From Dacryopinax spathularia (Eukaryota > Basidiomycota > Dacrymycetes > Dacrymycetales > Dacrymycetaceae), in NCBI GenBank assembly GCA_037974965.1, contig JBBPFI010000001.1:1240001-1304000 (forward strand): a stretch of 64,000 bases of DNA, given 5' to 3'. Of the stretch, positions 12,568 through 23,816 are shown one piece after another. The notes below the pieces were generated by a model, which worked only from the letters and a program-made list of their open reading frames with translations, was not told the origin of the DNA and made no database searches. The position numbers were made by a program, and so were the translations under genes. Positions within the stretch are counted from its first letter, which is position 1, and each line of letters opens with the position of its first letter.

Positions 12568-13858
12568 ATGTCGCCTAATGCACAACCACTTGAGTTGGAC
12601 GGTTCTGTCTTAGAGGGTCAGTATTGCCTCGGCGGCCTTTGTCTCCCTATTTACTCGTCACAGGTGGTGGACAGATCCTTCGCAATGCCATGAGTTACGC
12701 CGCTATCCTCCGTCGGCCGCTTACGATCAGGAATATCCGAGCAAACAGAAAGCCGCCAGGCCTAAAGGCCCAGCATGCGAGTGGTACGTGCCGGTTCGGG
12801 CACCTGGGAGGCAAACCTTGAACAAAAGACAGGATTGGTGCTAGTCTCTCAGATTTCACATGGGAGTCAGCTGGAAGGCGCCGTAATGAAGTCCGGCAGT
12901 ATCACCTTCCGTCCGGGTATAGCAACAGCTGGTCACTTTACTGCCGATCCAGGCACGGCCGGGTCAACCACTCTGCTTCTGCAAATCTCCCTTCCGTGCC
13001 TCCTTTGCTTGTCGCCTGAGTCGCGCTCTACCTTGACACTGCGAGGAGGGACAAATGCCGCTCAAGCACCTCAAGTGGACTACACGCAACGTGTCTTTCT
13101 GCCGTTCCTGAAACAACATCTTGGGCTAGACATTAGCCTTGACATAAAACGTCGTGGGTACTGGCCCAAAGGAGGTGGCGAATTGCACGTTTCCGTTCCT
13201 GCGATCCAGAGCAAGCTACCAGCCGTGACTCTTACCGAACGCGGCAACGTCAGTGCTGTCTCAGGGATCGCATACGTCGCCGGCAAGCTCCCCGAACACC
13301 TGGTGCACGAACTTCGTACTTCGGCTTTGGACTGCCTGCGAGCTGAAGGCCACCTGGATGGTGTAAGCAAGATCGGTGTTGATATCCTGAAGGACAAAGA
13401 CTGCCTTGGCTCTGGAATGGGGATCGTACTCGTCGCAACGACCGATACGGGATGTATCATCGCTGGTTCTGCACTGGGTGTGAAGGGCAAAGGACCGAAG
13501 GAGGTCGGGCAGGAAGCCGCGGAGGAACTTAGGCGGAACCTGCTAGAGAGAGGATGCGTCGATGAGTATATGCAAGATCAGATGATCATCTTTCTTGCTC
13601 TTGCTCGGGGAAGGTCAACCGTCCGGACAGGTCCGCTTACGCTACATACACGGTACGTCCACCCTGTTAAGTCATCGACGTGGCTGATTGTATGGCAGAA
13701 CGGCCATATGGGTAGCCGAACAGATGACCAGTGCCAAGTTCACGGTAGAAGAAAGCGTCGACAAAAAGGGCATTGCCACGACTCTCATCCACTGCGACGG
13801 GATAGGCTGGACATACTCACCTCCATCAAAGCGGGTGACCGAAACGCAAAATAGCTGA
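12568..13858 (+). CDS. RNA 3'-terminal phosphate cyclase (RtcA type)
   Basis: Four exons (12568-12616, 12664-12783, 12833-13652, 13699-13858) give 382 residues; human RTCA has 366. The enzyme uses ATP to convert a 3'-phosphate RNA end to a 2',3'-cyclic phosphate through an adenylated histidine. [10 protein letters not shown] is at about 16-25 and the family run [14 protein letters not shown] follows. [11 protein letters not shown] comes next, then a C-terminal [15 protein letters not shown] with the probable nucleophile His328. Rcl1, the non-catalytic ribosome-biogenesis relative, normally lacks that histidine, so I favour an active RtcA. The acceptor of intron 2 was chosen because it restores QHASGLVLVS, matching the family QHLxGL run. 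The last 92 bases of spacer are shared with the convergent AIR gene. Confidence 0.93.
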
Positions 13859-13950
13859 ACAACATATCATCATCGTCATTACGGGTATCACATGTGCGAG
13901 TATCGTTGGAACCAGTACAACATCGTGTAATGGTAGTGCATTATACCTCA

Positions 13951-16848
13951 TCAACGACTATACCCACCCCTATATCTCGGGCCAGTAGGCGCCCGGCGCC
14001 TAGAAGAACCATAGTAATCGTCGTCCTCATCCCTCTCCCTTCTCGAATCCCTATAATCCCCGCGTCTTGACGGGTATCGGTCTCGCTCGTAGTCGTCTCT
14101 CCGCCTGTAAGGCTCCTCCCGATCCCGATCGCGGTTGTAGCCCCGCTCCCAGCTCGGAGGGTAAGGCAGCCGCTCCTCAGGCGAGAAGTCTCGTTTATGC
14201 CTGCCCTCTTGTCGCCGGTTGTTATTGTTGCTGTTGTTGTTCCCACGAGATCCGGACCCCCTCTGCCCAGTCCGCAGCAGCTCAAACGCATCATCGTCAT
14301 CGTTCCGCCTACCCCGCTGAGCCATCTTCCGCAGTTTCTCCTTCTCCCGCTTCTTGGCGTTCCTCCCCGGCGCAGTCGGTACGTCCCCAGGAAGCTCAGG
14401 GGCGTCATCCTTGTACGTATCGGCAAAATCGACGTTCGGAGCATCCAAGTCCCCAAAAGGCCCAGAGAGAGCGTTGTACCATCCGAAAGCGGAGGGCTCG
14501 CGAGACGGCCACTTGGGACAATCGTCCAGCCAGTGACCTTTTCCTGCGCAGCGGGCGCACCAGGGGTCGACACCGCATTCGATCGTACCTCCTTCTAGGA
14601 TACTGACTTTTGACCGGCGGGCTTCGGCGTCTCGCTCGAGTTTCTCTTCAGGGGTGTAGTAGTGATATATCCGCCAGATGGTTGGGCAGTTCTACAGCAT
14701 ATTATCAGCCAACAATTGCAAGCGATAGTACGGGTCGCATACCAGAGCACGGTGAGTAGACAGTCCACACCGGTCGCACCGCGCCTCACGCGTATACCGT
14801 TTCCTCGGCTCCGGACAGTCCCTCAGCGTATGACCCCTCTTCGAGCAATTGAAGCATATAGTCCCCACATGACAGTCCCTCGTCCTATGCTGATCCACCG
14901 CTCCGCACGAGAAACACTGCCCTCCAGTCAGCCGTCGCTCATGTAATTCGTAGAAACGGACAGAAAGGAGGACGTACGACAAGATGCGGACATTCCCTGG
15001 CCGTATGACCCGACTCTTTACACTGCACGCAGACCGTCTCATCCTCCTCTAAGACCTTCCGTTCCGCCACTTGGAAATACCTCGACCCGGGCTTAGGAGC
15101 AGTCTTAGAATCCGAAATGATCACGCCCAGCCCCTCGTCAGCCGAGAGGGACGCGTCGGAGGGTATGAGGTCCTCCTCGACGGCAGCTTCGTCCATCTCC
15201 TCGCCTGTGGCGATCCTGATATGACCGGGGAGGAGAAGGCCGGATTCGTTTGCTGTGATACTGCTGGTGTTGCCTACCGAGTCATCGGCGCGTGTGGGGG
15301 AGGACATGGGTTCGTCGGCTTTTGCGTCGCCGGGGGTATCGTCGACGAAGAACAAGGGCAGTTCTGCCTGCAGATATCGTTTAGGGGGTGTATGGCCAAT
15401 TAGGAGTAGAGACGCACCCTTCCTTTGCCCTTATTCCTCCTCCGTCTTGCCTCCTCCTCCCGTCTCTCTCGCTCGTCTGCTCGTCTGTTCCGCTCCTCAC
15501 GATCACGATCACGATCACGATCCCGACCTCCAGACCGCTTCTCGCCTTCCCTCTCCACCCTGCTCCGCTCATCTGGACTTCGACTTCGCGCGCGATCGAC
15601 ATAGTCCTTAGATATGATTGCCGAGTCCTCTCTTCTGGCGGTATCGCCGTCGTCCTTCTGAGGCAGAGCGGAGTCGGACGGTCGGCTGATCCTCTCCAGG
15701 AGTCCTGTGGGTTTTGAGGGTAGGGCGTGTGTGATCCTCTCTAGCAGCGCCTTTGGTTTTGAGGTCGCCTCCTTTCCCCCTGAAGCCTCTCCCGCGGCGT
15801 TACTCGGCCCAGCATTTCCCACTTCACCCTCCTCGGACAAAGTAGCCTCGTTATCCTCAGGCTCATCAACAACAACGAGATCCTCCCCACCCTCAAACGT
15901 CCCCATCCCTCCAGCCTCAGCCTCGGCACCATCTTTAGTCCCGGACGCAGCACGTTTCAGCTCCTTCTTGCGCAAATTTAGCTCCCTCCTTCTCCGCTTC
16001 GAGAATTCCTTCGGCGTCTCGCCCGGCAGGGGCTTTCGATGGGACGGTCGCGGTTGAACGGGGACGGCGGTGATCACTTCCTCTCCCCCTTTAGGGAGAG
16101 CGACGGCGCGCCTCTTTCGTGGTGGTTCGTCGGCGTCTCCATCCTCGTCCTCGACAACAATATGCAGCACCGGCTCATCGTCATCTTTCTGAGGCTGTGA
16201 TGCACTCGGCCGCGCGTAAGCCTCGACAGCCTCGCCCAGCCCTCCAGAGTCAGACTGGTCAGGCTCCGCCTCCTCGTCCTGCCCATCCTGTTCCGCCTCT
16301 CTCGCCGCCCTCTCACGTCGCCTTGCGGCACGTCGAGCCTTTCTCCGCGCATATTTACTCAGCCCTGTCGGTGTCGCAGGCTCAATGCTTGGTCCACTCC
16401 CAGATTGTGGCGATGGCTGAGAGGACTGCTGGTCCGCTTTCGGAGGTGTAAATGTCAGTTGATCCCTCGGTTCTGTAGGGGTTGGCAGGGCGGAGGGGGT
16501 CGTTATACCGGAGGGTGGTTGACTGGGAAAAGGAAGTAGAGCAGGTGTGGCAGGTGCGGTTGATGGCAGGCTTCCGGGCACCGATAGCCCAGCGCCTAGC
16601 ATGTCGGCGGCAGTGGAGTCCATCTCGTCCGCTGTCCGTTTACTTGAGGACCGCTCCGTTACCGCATCGTTCCCTCGCGGTCTAGGACTTCGATCTTGAG
16701 AAGTGGACTTCGTCTTCTGATCGGGCTCGACCACCACCACCGACGACGACCGCGAGTGTGCGGGGGAAGGAGTGGACGATTGAGTCAAGTCGATCGTCTC
16801 CACCGTCCCTCTCACGATCCTGCTCTTCCCTCTCGCCTGGATATCCAT
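13951..16848 (-). CDS. AIR1: Zinc-knuckle RNA-binding protein of AIR1/AIR2 (TRAMP complex) type with long N-terminal extension
   Basis: Four exons (16848-15418, 15367-14978, 14937-14743, 14691-13951) give 918 residues. Five CCHC knuckles lie at about 590-720: CVQCKESGHTAREC, CFSCGAVDQHRTRDC, CFNCSKRGHTLRDC, CDRCGLSTHRALNC (cut by intron 3) and CARCAGKGHWLDDC. Between the fourth and fifth is CPTIWRIYHYY, matching the CPxIWRxY linker of AIR proteins and ZCCHC7. AIR proteins present RNA to the Trf4/5 poly(A) polymerase and Mtr4 helicase for nuclear exosome decay. The first 580 or so residues are low-complexity, Pro/Ser-rich and then acidic and Arg/Glu-rich, with an RDRDRDRD run from a GATCAC repeat. 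The tail after the knuckles is rich in Arg, Asp and Tyr. Yeast AIR proteins are about 350 residues, so this one is much enlarged outside the knuckles. Confidence 0.9.
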
Positions 16849-17321
16849 CCGTCCCGTCTCTCCTCAGTCGACCAGTCCGAGATAATCGAGGGTTTGCCCG
16901 AGCAGCTCGCTGCTGCCCCGCTCCTTTGTGGTCAAAGACTCAACGGCCGATCAGGGAATTTGCGGCTTGGTCACGAGGTGGCGGTGCAAGGGCTCACCGG
17001 ACACAGAATAAAGTCACGTGCAGCAGAAAGCGGGAGCAGATGACGCATGAATAGTCCTCTGGACCGGTATGCCTTGTCGTCCCTTGGGTGTTGTGACGGT
17101 GTAAGCCTATTATTGGCGCTTGCTAGGGATCGAACAAGCGGAGCAGCGAGCGCCCGAGGGTAGGGAAGGGACGGTGAGAGGAAGGCCGCTGTTCGGGCAG
17201 AGAGTGCTTGCCACCGTCGTCATTCTCTCCCTCCTCCTCCTGCTCGCTCGACCACCATCTACAAGTAGCCCTCTGCGGGGCACGAGCATCCCCACCACCT
17301 ACCCCATACCGCACGACATCC
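16849..17321. promoter_or_regulatory. Divergent promoter region between AIR1 and the PIN-like carrier gene
   Basis: The 473 bases between two outward start codons hold both promoters. The right half is pyrimidine-rich. No named element is recognised, and open frames here lack family features. Confidence 0.5.
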
Positions 17322-18944
17322 ATGGCCTCATCCCTACTCGAATCATTCCTCGCTGCACTCCAATCCTCACTCTCCGTCCTCCTAACCCTAGGATGGGGCG
17401 TCCTAGCCGGTATTCTTGGCCTCCTATCCCCAGAAACGGCCAAGGAAGTCTCCCATATCTGCGTGGAGATGTTTCTCCCTGCTCTGTTAGTGACGAGCAT
17501 AGGGAAGGACTTGGCGAGGGAGGGGAGTGGGGCGCTGGAATTGTGGCCTATCCTCGGTATGCCCTTCTGATCCTACAAGCAGGGTGGCAGAGCTGATGAT
17601 AGAAGAATAGTCTGGGCAGCAATATACCCAATCATTTCGTTATTCCTCGCTTGGCCTATGGTCAAGCTATTCAACTTCCCAACCTGGCACTTGGGCGCCG
17701 TAGCGTTCAACAATACGACCGCCCTGCCTCTCCTCCTGCTCCAATCCCTCCGCACCACCGGGATCCTCGACTCCATCTCGCAGGGCACGCCGAGCGCCTC
17801 CGCAGACCAAGCCACCACCTACTTTCTGCTGAACGCAATGGTGAACAACGTCCTCACGTTCGCTATTGGTCCAAAGTTGCTGGGTGGAAAGGGGGAGGAT
17901 GTGGATAGGGAGAGCGAGATTGGAGGGGCGGTGCCGCATCCGATCTTGACGGCGCAGATGATGGCTGATGCGCAGGAGGACCGGGAGGCTGCTGCTGCCG
18001 AGGAGGGCGAAGGCGGTGAGCAATCGGAGGAGACACCTCTTCTCGCCAAGAAACTGCGCAGAGGGGCGCGGCACGGAGGGCTGAGGGTGAAGCACACCTT
18101 CCACGCTATCGGAGCACGGGTGAAGGAAGTCTACCTCACCCTGCCAGGGCCAGTGAGGTATGTACTGGATGGGATTAGGGGAGTGATCAACCCTCCCCTC
18201 GTTGGTGCGCTGCTTGCAGTGATCATTGCCGTTACGCCGTTCTTGAAGACTGCGTTCTTTTCCTCGCCCAAGGAGGGTGGGGTGTTGAGGGCTTGGTTTA
18301 CGACTAGTTTGCAGAATATCGGGGATCTTTTCAACGCGTACGTACTTCGCGTACCGTCCCTACACCTCCTATCTCAGACGGCTGTAGGCTGCAGATGTTC
18401 GTCGTCGGGAGCAAGCTCTACGAATCCGTCATCCACCCTCCCAAACGCAAAGAAGATACCAACAACTCCGACCCTCACTCCGAATCCGAATCCCACAACC
18501 TCCCGCAAGACCGCTCCGTCCGCCTCCTCCCAACCCTCTACCTCCTCCTCATCCGCTTCGTAGCCATGCCAGCCCTCTCCATCGGCCTCGTCTACATCCT
18601 CGCGACCCGAACTGAGATATTGGGAAAGGACGCGATGATGTGGTTTGTGCTTATGCTCGCGGCGGGAGGGCCGCCGGCGATCAACGTGGCTAGTATGGCT
18701 GAGGTTGCTGGCGAGGGCGAGGACGTCCAGGGGGCTATAGCGAGGTTTTTGGTGGTGCGTGCCTTTTCCTCCTTCCCCTTCCTTCCCCTTCCTTCCCCTT
18801 TCCGCCTTCTCTTTCGGATGACCGGGCAAGGGACTGATTGATGATGTGGGACAGGTGTGTTACGCCGTAACGCCGGCAGTATGTTTCTCGGTCGTCGCGG
18901 CGCTCCGGACGACAGAAGCGATCCTCGCTCAGAAGGGTCTATAA
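17322..18944 (+). CDS. Auxin-efflux-carrier (PIN)-like membrane transporter
   Basis: Four exons (17322-17556, 17611-18337, 18388-18754, 18855-18944) give 472 residues. The pattern is that of the fungal members of the auxin efflux carrier/membrane transport family (yeast Ecm3 and relatives). N-terminal helices include SVLLTLGWGVLAGILGLL and FLPALLVTSIGKDL. FNNTTALPLLLLQSL matches the family loop. A long hydrophilic, acidic central loop follows (about residues 185-245). C-terminal helices contain LVGALLAVIIAVTPFLK, LLIRFVAMPALSIGLVYIL, MWFVLMLAAGGPPAINVASM and YAVTPAVCFSVVAAL. In relatives these proteins sit in ER or other internal membranes, and substrates are largely unknown. The ATG at 17322 precedes the first helix directly. 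Intron 3 carries a pyrimidine repeat. Confidence 0.9.
18771..18800 (+). repeat. Three tandem copies of CCTTCCCCTT inside an intron
   Basis: A perfect 10-base unit occurs three times, within intron 3 of the PIN-like gene. The run is a pure pyrimidine tract and probably a slippage product. It may act as an extended polypyrimidine tract. Confidence 0.8.
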
Positions 18945-19919
18945 CATCCACACTCACCCTCCGCATCTTCGTCCACCCTATCCGGCATTCGTCGATACCC
19001 TCGCGGCCGCAGAGCGCAGGAAGTTCGGGTTGGGGAAAGTGGAGAAGGAAAGCGGAGGTGATGGAGGCTCTACGCCGGCATTTGGGTCATGTGCGCGCCG
19101 GGGTCGTGTGCGGTTGGGGCCGGGTTGATGGAACTTGATGGATGAACTTTTCCGTGCATTACTGGGTTTGTGAAAGCTGTATCGATAGTTCATGAACATA
19201 TGAAACTCGTAATTTTATAGTTAGTTATGTAGTCATTGATGATCACTACTCAATAATGTCGGCTCATCAGCCCGATGTGCACGGCAAAACAGCATCGATC
19301 GCCGCCGATCAACCCTACACGTGCGCCCTAGCCTTCGTTCCCATCCCGACCGGACACCGTGCCGATCGCAGCCCCATCCCAAACGAGCGCTACAGCTGAT
19401 GGAAGACGAACGAAGGAGATGAATCACGTTCACCACCTAACCGGAAGCAACAAAGCAGCGGTGTTGCCGGGTTGCCGGTGTGTTCAAATGGGCGGACCCG
19501 GTGTCGCCGTTGGACACGGATTGGGTCATTGGGGCCGAGCGTCATTCCCCAGCAAAGCACAGCGGGCGGGCGGGACAACGTACTACAGCCTCAAGCACCA
19601 AATCAATTACATCAAGCTACTTCTTACGTTTTGGACTTCATTACTTGCGGTCGAGTGCCTCCTTTTACCCTACCCGTCTGTTGGTTGGGATTCACTTGCT
19701 GGGGCAACTCGTTTTGGGACGCGGCCGCGCGAGAGTTATTGAGATCCGCAGCTGACTGGCCCCTGTTACGCCTCCCCTCATATTCGACTCAGTCCTTGGC
19801 TCTTATCCCCAGCGCAGTTCTCTCAAGCCTCCAGCACCAGCACCAGCACCTCCTCACTTCGCACCTCACCTTATACCCCTCCGTCCTTCATCCCTCTCAT
19901 TCAGCGAGAGCCAGCAAAA
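18945..19919. other. Intergenic stretch upstream of the lipin gene
   Basis: About 975 bases hold the 3' end of the PIN-like gene and the promoter and leader of the lipin gene. The first 300 bases are AT-richer. A CAGCAC triplet-type repeat lies near 19832-19850, just before the lipin start. No gene is recognised. Confidence 0.5.
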
Positions 19920-22900
19920 ATGAACTACATCCGAGGAGCATACCAATACTACCGCGACCTCCCGCCCATAAACGCCGCCACGCTCACAGGCGCAATAGAC
20001 GTCATCGTCATCGAGCGCCCCGCTGAGCCCGGGGACGCAGGCGCAAGACCGGGGGAGACGGTGCTGAACTGCACGCCGTTCCATGTGAGGTTCGGGAAGC
20101 TGCAGATTTTGAGGCCGGCGGAGAATCAGGTGCGTTGTGCTTCTTGCTTGCTGACCTCGCCTTGCTTAGGCGGGCAGGCGAAAGTGTGTTGGGGTGATGT
20201 GCTGATGAGTGATGGAATAGGTGACGGTGATCGTTAATGGCAAAGTCACTCCGTTTCCGATGAAGATTGGCGAAGCCGGAGAAGCGTTCTTCGTCTGCGA
20301 GACGGAGGAGGACGTACCGCAAGAACTCCAAACCAGTCCGATCCTTGCGGCATCAGAGCCCGAACGACAGAAAGTGGACAAAGAACCCCGAACAGACCGA
20401 TTTGGCGCTAAAGCGAGGGAAGATGGGATGACGGATGTGGAGCCGCCTGAGAGGCCCGTCTCACCAGTGAGTCACCGTCAAATTGCGGTTTTTGGTAGGG
20501 AAGGCTAATGTATGCGCAGGAACCCCCTTTCCTAGACTTGAACAACTCTGCTACTCCGGAAAGGTCCCCTTCCGATGCGTCCACCTCCCGACCCTCCACT
20601 CCAAACTCTCGCTCTTCTACCCCGCCTACTTCTCTATCAGCCTCTTCTCACCAGGACAAGCTGTCTGCGCGCAGCTCCTCACAGCCTCCGCCCTCCGTCC
20701 GCGCTCAGCCACGAAATCCTGCGAAAGACGTCGATGAGCTTACCAAGCCTCTAACGGACGGTAGTAAAGGCCCTGATGTGGAGTACAAGTCTGACGTCGT
20801 GCTCGATATGGAGGGATATCATGCCCACCCGGACGCTGCTCCAAACCTGGGGAAAGAGGACGGTGTTGGCGAGAAAGAAGACGGGAAGGAAGAGGAGGGC
20901 CAGTCAAGATCCTGGACGGAACGGTTCTTGGGGAAGGGGAAGCCGAAGATGGAGGATGAGGAGCAATCAATTGGGAGAGAGGAGAGGAAGACGCCTCATC
21001 CTGTGCGGGCACTGAGTGAGCCGCCTGATATGGGCTATGAGCCAGAAGGGGAAGCGGATACGAGCATGGGCACCTTAAGAGCTGTCAGTGAGGAACCGGA
21101 AATCAGACCGGCCGCTGTGCCTAGGTACGTATCAAGCCAATATTGTGCATATATGTGCTGATCAATGCCCAGATCGAGCATTCAGCACCTCCGCAATCGC
21201 GCCGCATCAAACTCCTCACCCGTCCTTCCCACATTATCTCTCAACGACATCCCCCCACCTAATACGATGCCCGACTACACCTGGGAATGGGGCGCACTGC
21301 CTACGCCTCAAACCGCCAGACCGAGGGACCTGGAAGATGAAGAGAAGGGCATGCTTGGTGTTGGTGGGAAGATATATCCGAAAGGCAAGCATGGTGAAGC
21401 ATTTGGATTGGAAGTGGACGACAAGCGGACCACGTTCGAGTTGAGCTTGTGTGGTCCGCAAGCTGTCAAGGGCAGTGATGTAAGCACATTTTGGCTGCAT
21501 ATATGCGCATGCAATCGTGGCTGACGATGTTGACAGCTTGAAATTGCTGCGGCATTCCAGAACAAGCTCGTCACGTATAAGGAATTTGTCGAATCTGAAA
21601 GTATCGTGAACGACCCAAACCTCGTTATTCGATGGGACGACAAGTACATCACGCGAGACGACTCCTCTCCTCTCTTCCCGGCTCTCGCACGATGGAGGTT
21701 AGAAGCGGCGCCGGCTGACTTGACCTCTGATACGGATACGTCCCAATCTCAGACGAGCCAGCCATCCAGCTTGAGTCGAGCTAGCACGATCAGCTGGGCA
21801 AGGTGGTGGACTAGGAGGTCTACATCCACACAAGAAGCAGTGCCGAAGACCTCGGGCGCTGACGGCAAACCGCAAGAGCTGCGTAGAGGTAACTCGAGCC
21901 CACCGCCGACTGTTGTCGAGAGCCCTCAACCGGTTCGAGAAGGTACTTCAAACCCACTCGAGCAAGTAGCTGCACAGGAGAAAGTGGGAGCGAAGAAGAC
22001 GTACGCGAAGACTTTGCGGTTAACGAGCGACCAGCTCCGGCAGCTGCACCTCAAACCTGGCCCTAATACCGTCTCGTTCTCCCTTTCCAACGGAGCCGCA
22101 GCAGCCTGCACAGCCCGTATCTTCCTCTGGCAAAGCACAGACCAGCTCGTCGTCTCCGATATCGACGGTACGATCACCAAATCTGACGCGCTAGGGCATG
22201 TATTCACCATGATCGGCCGCGACTGGACGCACTCCGGCGTAGCGAAACTGTATACGGATATATGCAGGAACGGGTACAAGATCATGTACCTTACTTCGAG
22301 GGCTATCGGCCAGGCGGACTCGACGAGAGACTACTTAAAGGGGATCAACCAGGATAATTATCAGCTGCCGGAAGGGCCGGTGATCATGAGTCCCGATCGG
22401 CTGATTGCGTCTCTGCATCGGTATGTACCAATTCGCATCAACGAGACGCATATACTGAGTGATACGCATATAGGGAAGTGATCATGCGAAAACCGGAAGT
22501 GTTCAAGATGGCCTGCCTGAGAGACATCCAGCGCCTCTTTGGCGAGTCGAACAAATATCCCTTCTACGCTGGCTTCGGCAACCGGATCACCGATGCGCTT
22601 TCCTACCGCGCGGTAAACATCCCCTCCGGGCGAATCTTCACCATCGATTCCTCTGGTGTGGTCAAGATGGAGCTTCTCGAGCTGGCGGGGTACAAATCAT
22701 CCTATATCCACATGACCGACCTGGTGGATCAGATGTTCCCGCCCGTACACCGGAAATGGGCACAGGACTTTACGGACCTGAACTACTGGCGCACACCCTT
22801 GCCCAATATCGAGATCCCCGATCTACGTCCACCATCGCCTGCGCTCAGTGCTCGGTCTGATACTTCAAGCCGTTTGAGCCGGATCAGGAACTTCACTCTT

Positions 22901-23296
22901 GGCCTACCACGATCCTCGACAACCGCGTCCAAGACGGGTGATAGCACGCCGAATGGGAATGTTGATCCTAAGGACGGCAAGCCCGTCCGACCCACCAGCC
23001 CGCTTGTCGGCGCTTCGTACACGGCGGACTCGCTATCGGAAGAAGACGATTTCAGCCTGAGCCGAAGTCCGACAGAGACGCACAGTATGCCCGGCTCTAT
23101 GCCGGGATCGCCGGAGCCAGACAGCGGGAGCTGGATGCCAAGACGGGATGACGAGGAGGACTATGACGAGGAAGGAGAAGATGACGAACAGGAGCAGGAA
23201 GAAGAGTGGCCTGCTGCCAAGGCTCCGCCAGCAGATCATGAATACGACGACGACCTGCTCGCGACGGGCGAGATGGAGAACGTCCCCTTCCTCTGA
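19920..23296 (+). CDS. PAH1: Lipin-type phosphatidate phosphatase
   Basis: Six exons (19920-20129, 20221-20466, 20520-21124, 21173-21479, 21537-22420, 22474-23296) give 1024 residues. The enzyme removes phosphate from phosphatidic acid to make diacylglycerol, controlling triacylglycerol synthesis and nuclear-membrane growth. The N-terminal lipin domain starts at the initiator (MNYIRGAYQYYRDLPPINAA) and includes CTPFHVRFGKLQIL. The C-terminal HAD domain has the catalytic DxDGT motif (SDIDGTITKSDALGH, first Asp near 664) and YLTSRAIGQAD. It continues through FYAGFGNRITDALSYRAV. The middle is Ser/Pro/Glu-rich and probably heavily phosphorylated, as in yeast Pah1. The tail is strongly acidic (EEDYDEEGEDDEQEQEEEW), a feature used for membrane-phosphatase recruitment in yeast. 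It shuttles between cytosol and nuclear/ER membrane in relatives. Confidence 0.96.
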
Positions 23297-23816
23297 ATCA
23301 TTCGAGCATATGCATACCCCTCACTTTGCACGCGGCATTCCTCTTTCTTCTTTGGCCGCCCAATGTGCGGTGCGTGTTTCTTTTTTTATTCGTCAGGTTA
23401 TCTGTAATATGCAAGTATTCATTTTTATTCAGTCTCTTTGCAAGACATGTACCAATAGATACCTGTACATCTACACAAGGAATCATCAAGGACTCATTGG
23501 TCTGTTCTAACTTAACGTGCTTATTTAAAGTCACGCCACCTGATTCGGGAAGCTTGCGGAATGGCACGCGTGACCTCACGATGACTTGTGTGATCGAGTC
23601 AATATGAGGGTTTGACCGAGTCAAGGTGAGTGTTCGAGCGAGTCAAAGTGAGTTACGGAGTCCAGTCAACCCACGACAGGATTCAAGTCCGGCGTATAAG
23701 AGTTTGACCTTCCCACCGACCTCTCATGGAACACTGCGGGTCGAGCACTGCAATCCTCCTCTTCACTTGACTTCGTGGTTGTCCTCGTGTCGATCAGCAG
23801 CTCTCTCCCTTGCTCT
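23297..23816. other. Intergenic stretch between the lipin gene and the first F-box gene
   Basis: The region holds the lipin 3' end, including a T-rich run near 23381-23389, and the promoter of the next gene. At 23600-23660 the near-repeats GAGTCAATATGAG, GAGTCAAGGTGAG and GAGTCAAAGTGAG occur as a small tandem array of about 20-base units. No gene is recognised. Confidence 0.55.

Noticed and set aside
12833-12850. A later acceptor (after GCTAG) for intron 2 of the RNA cyclase gene
   Set aside because: It would delete GLVL from the conserved QHASGLVLVS run; the acceptor at 12832 restores it.
15490-15535. GATCAC repeat considered as a regulatory or mobile repeat
   Set aside because: It lies in the coding frame of the AIR protein and simply encodes an Arg-Asp run.
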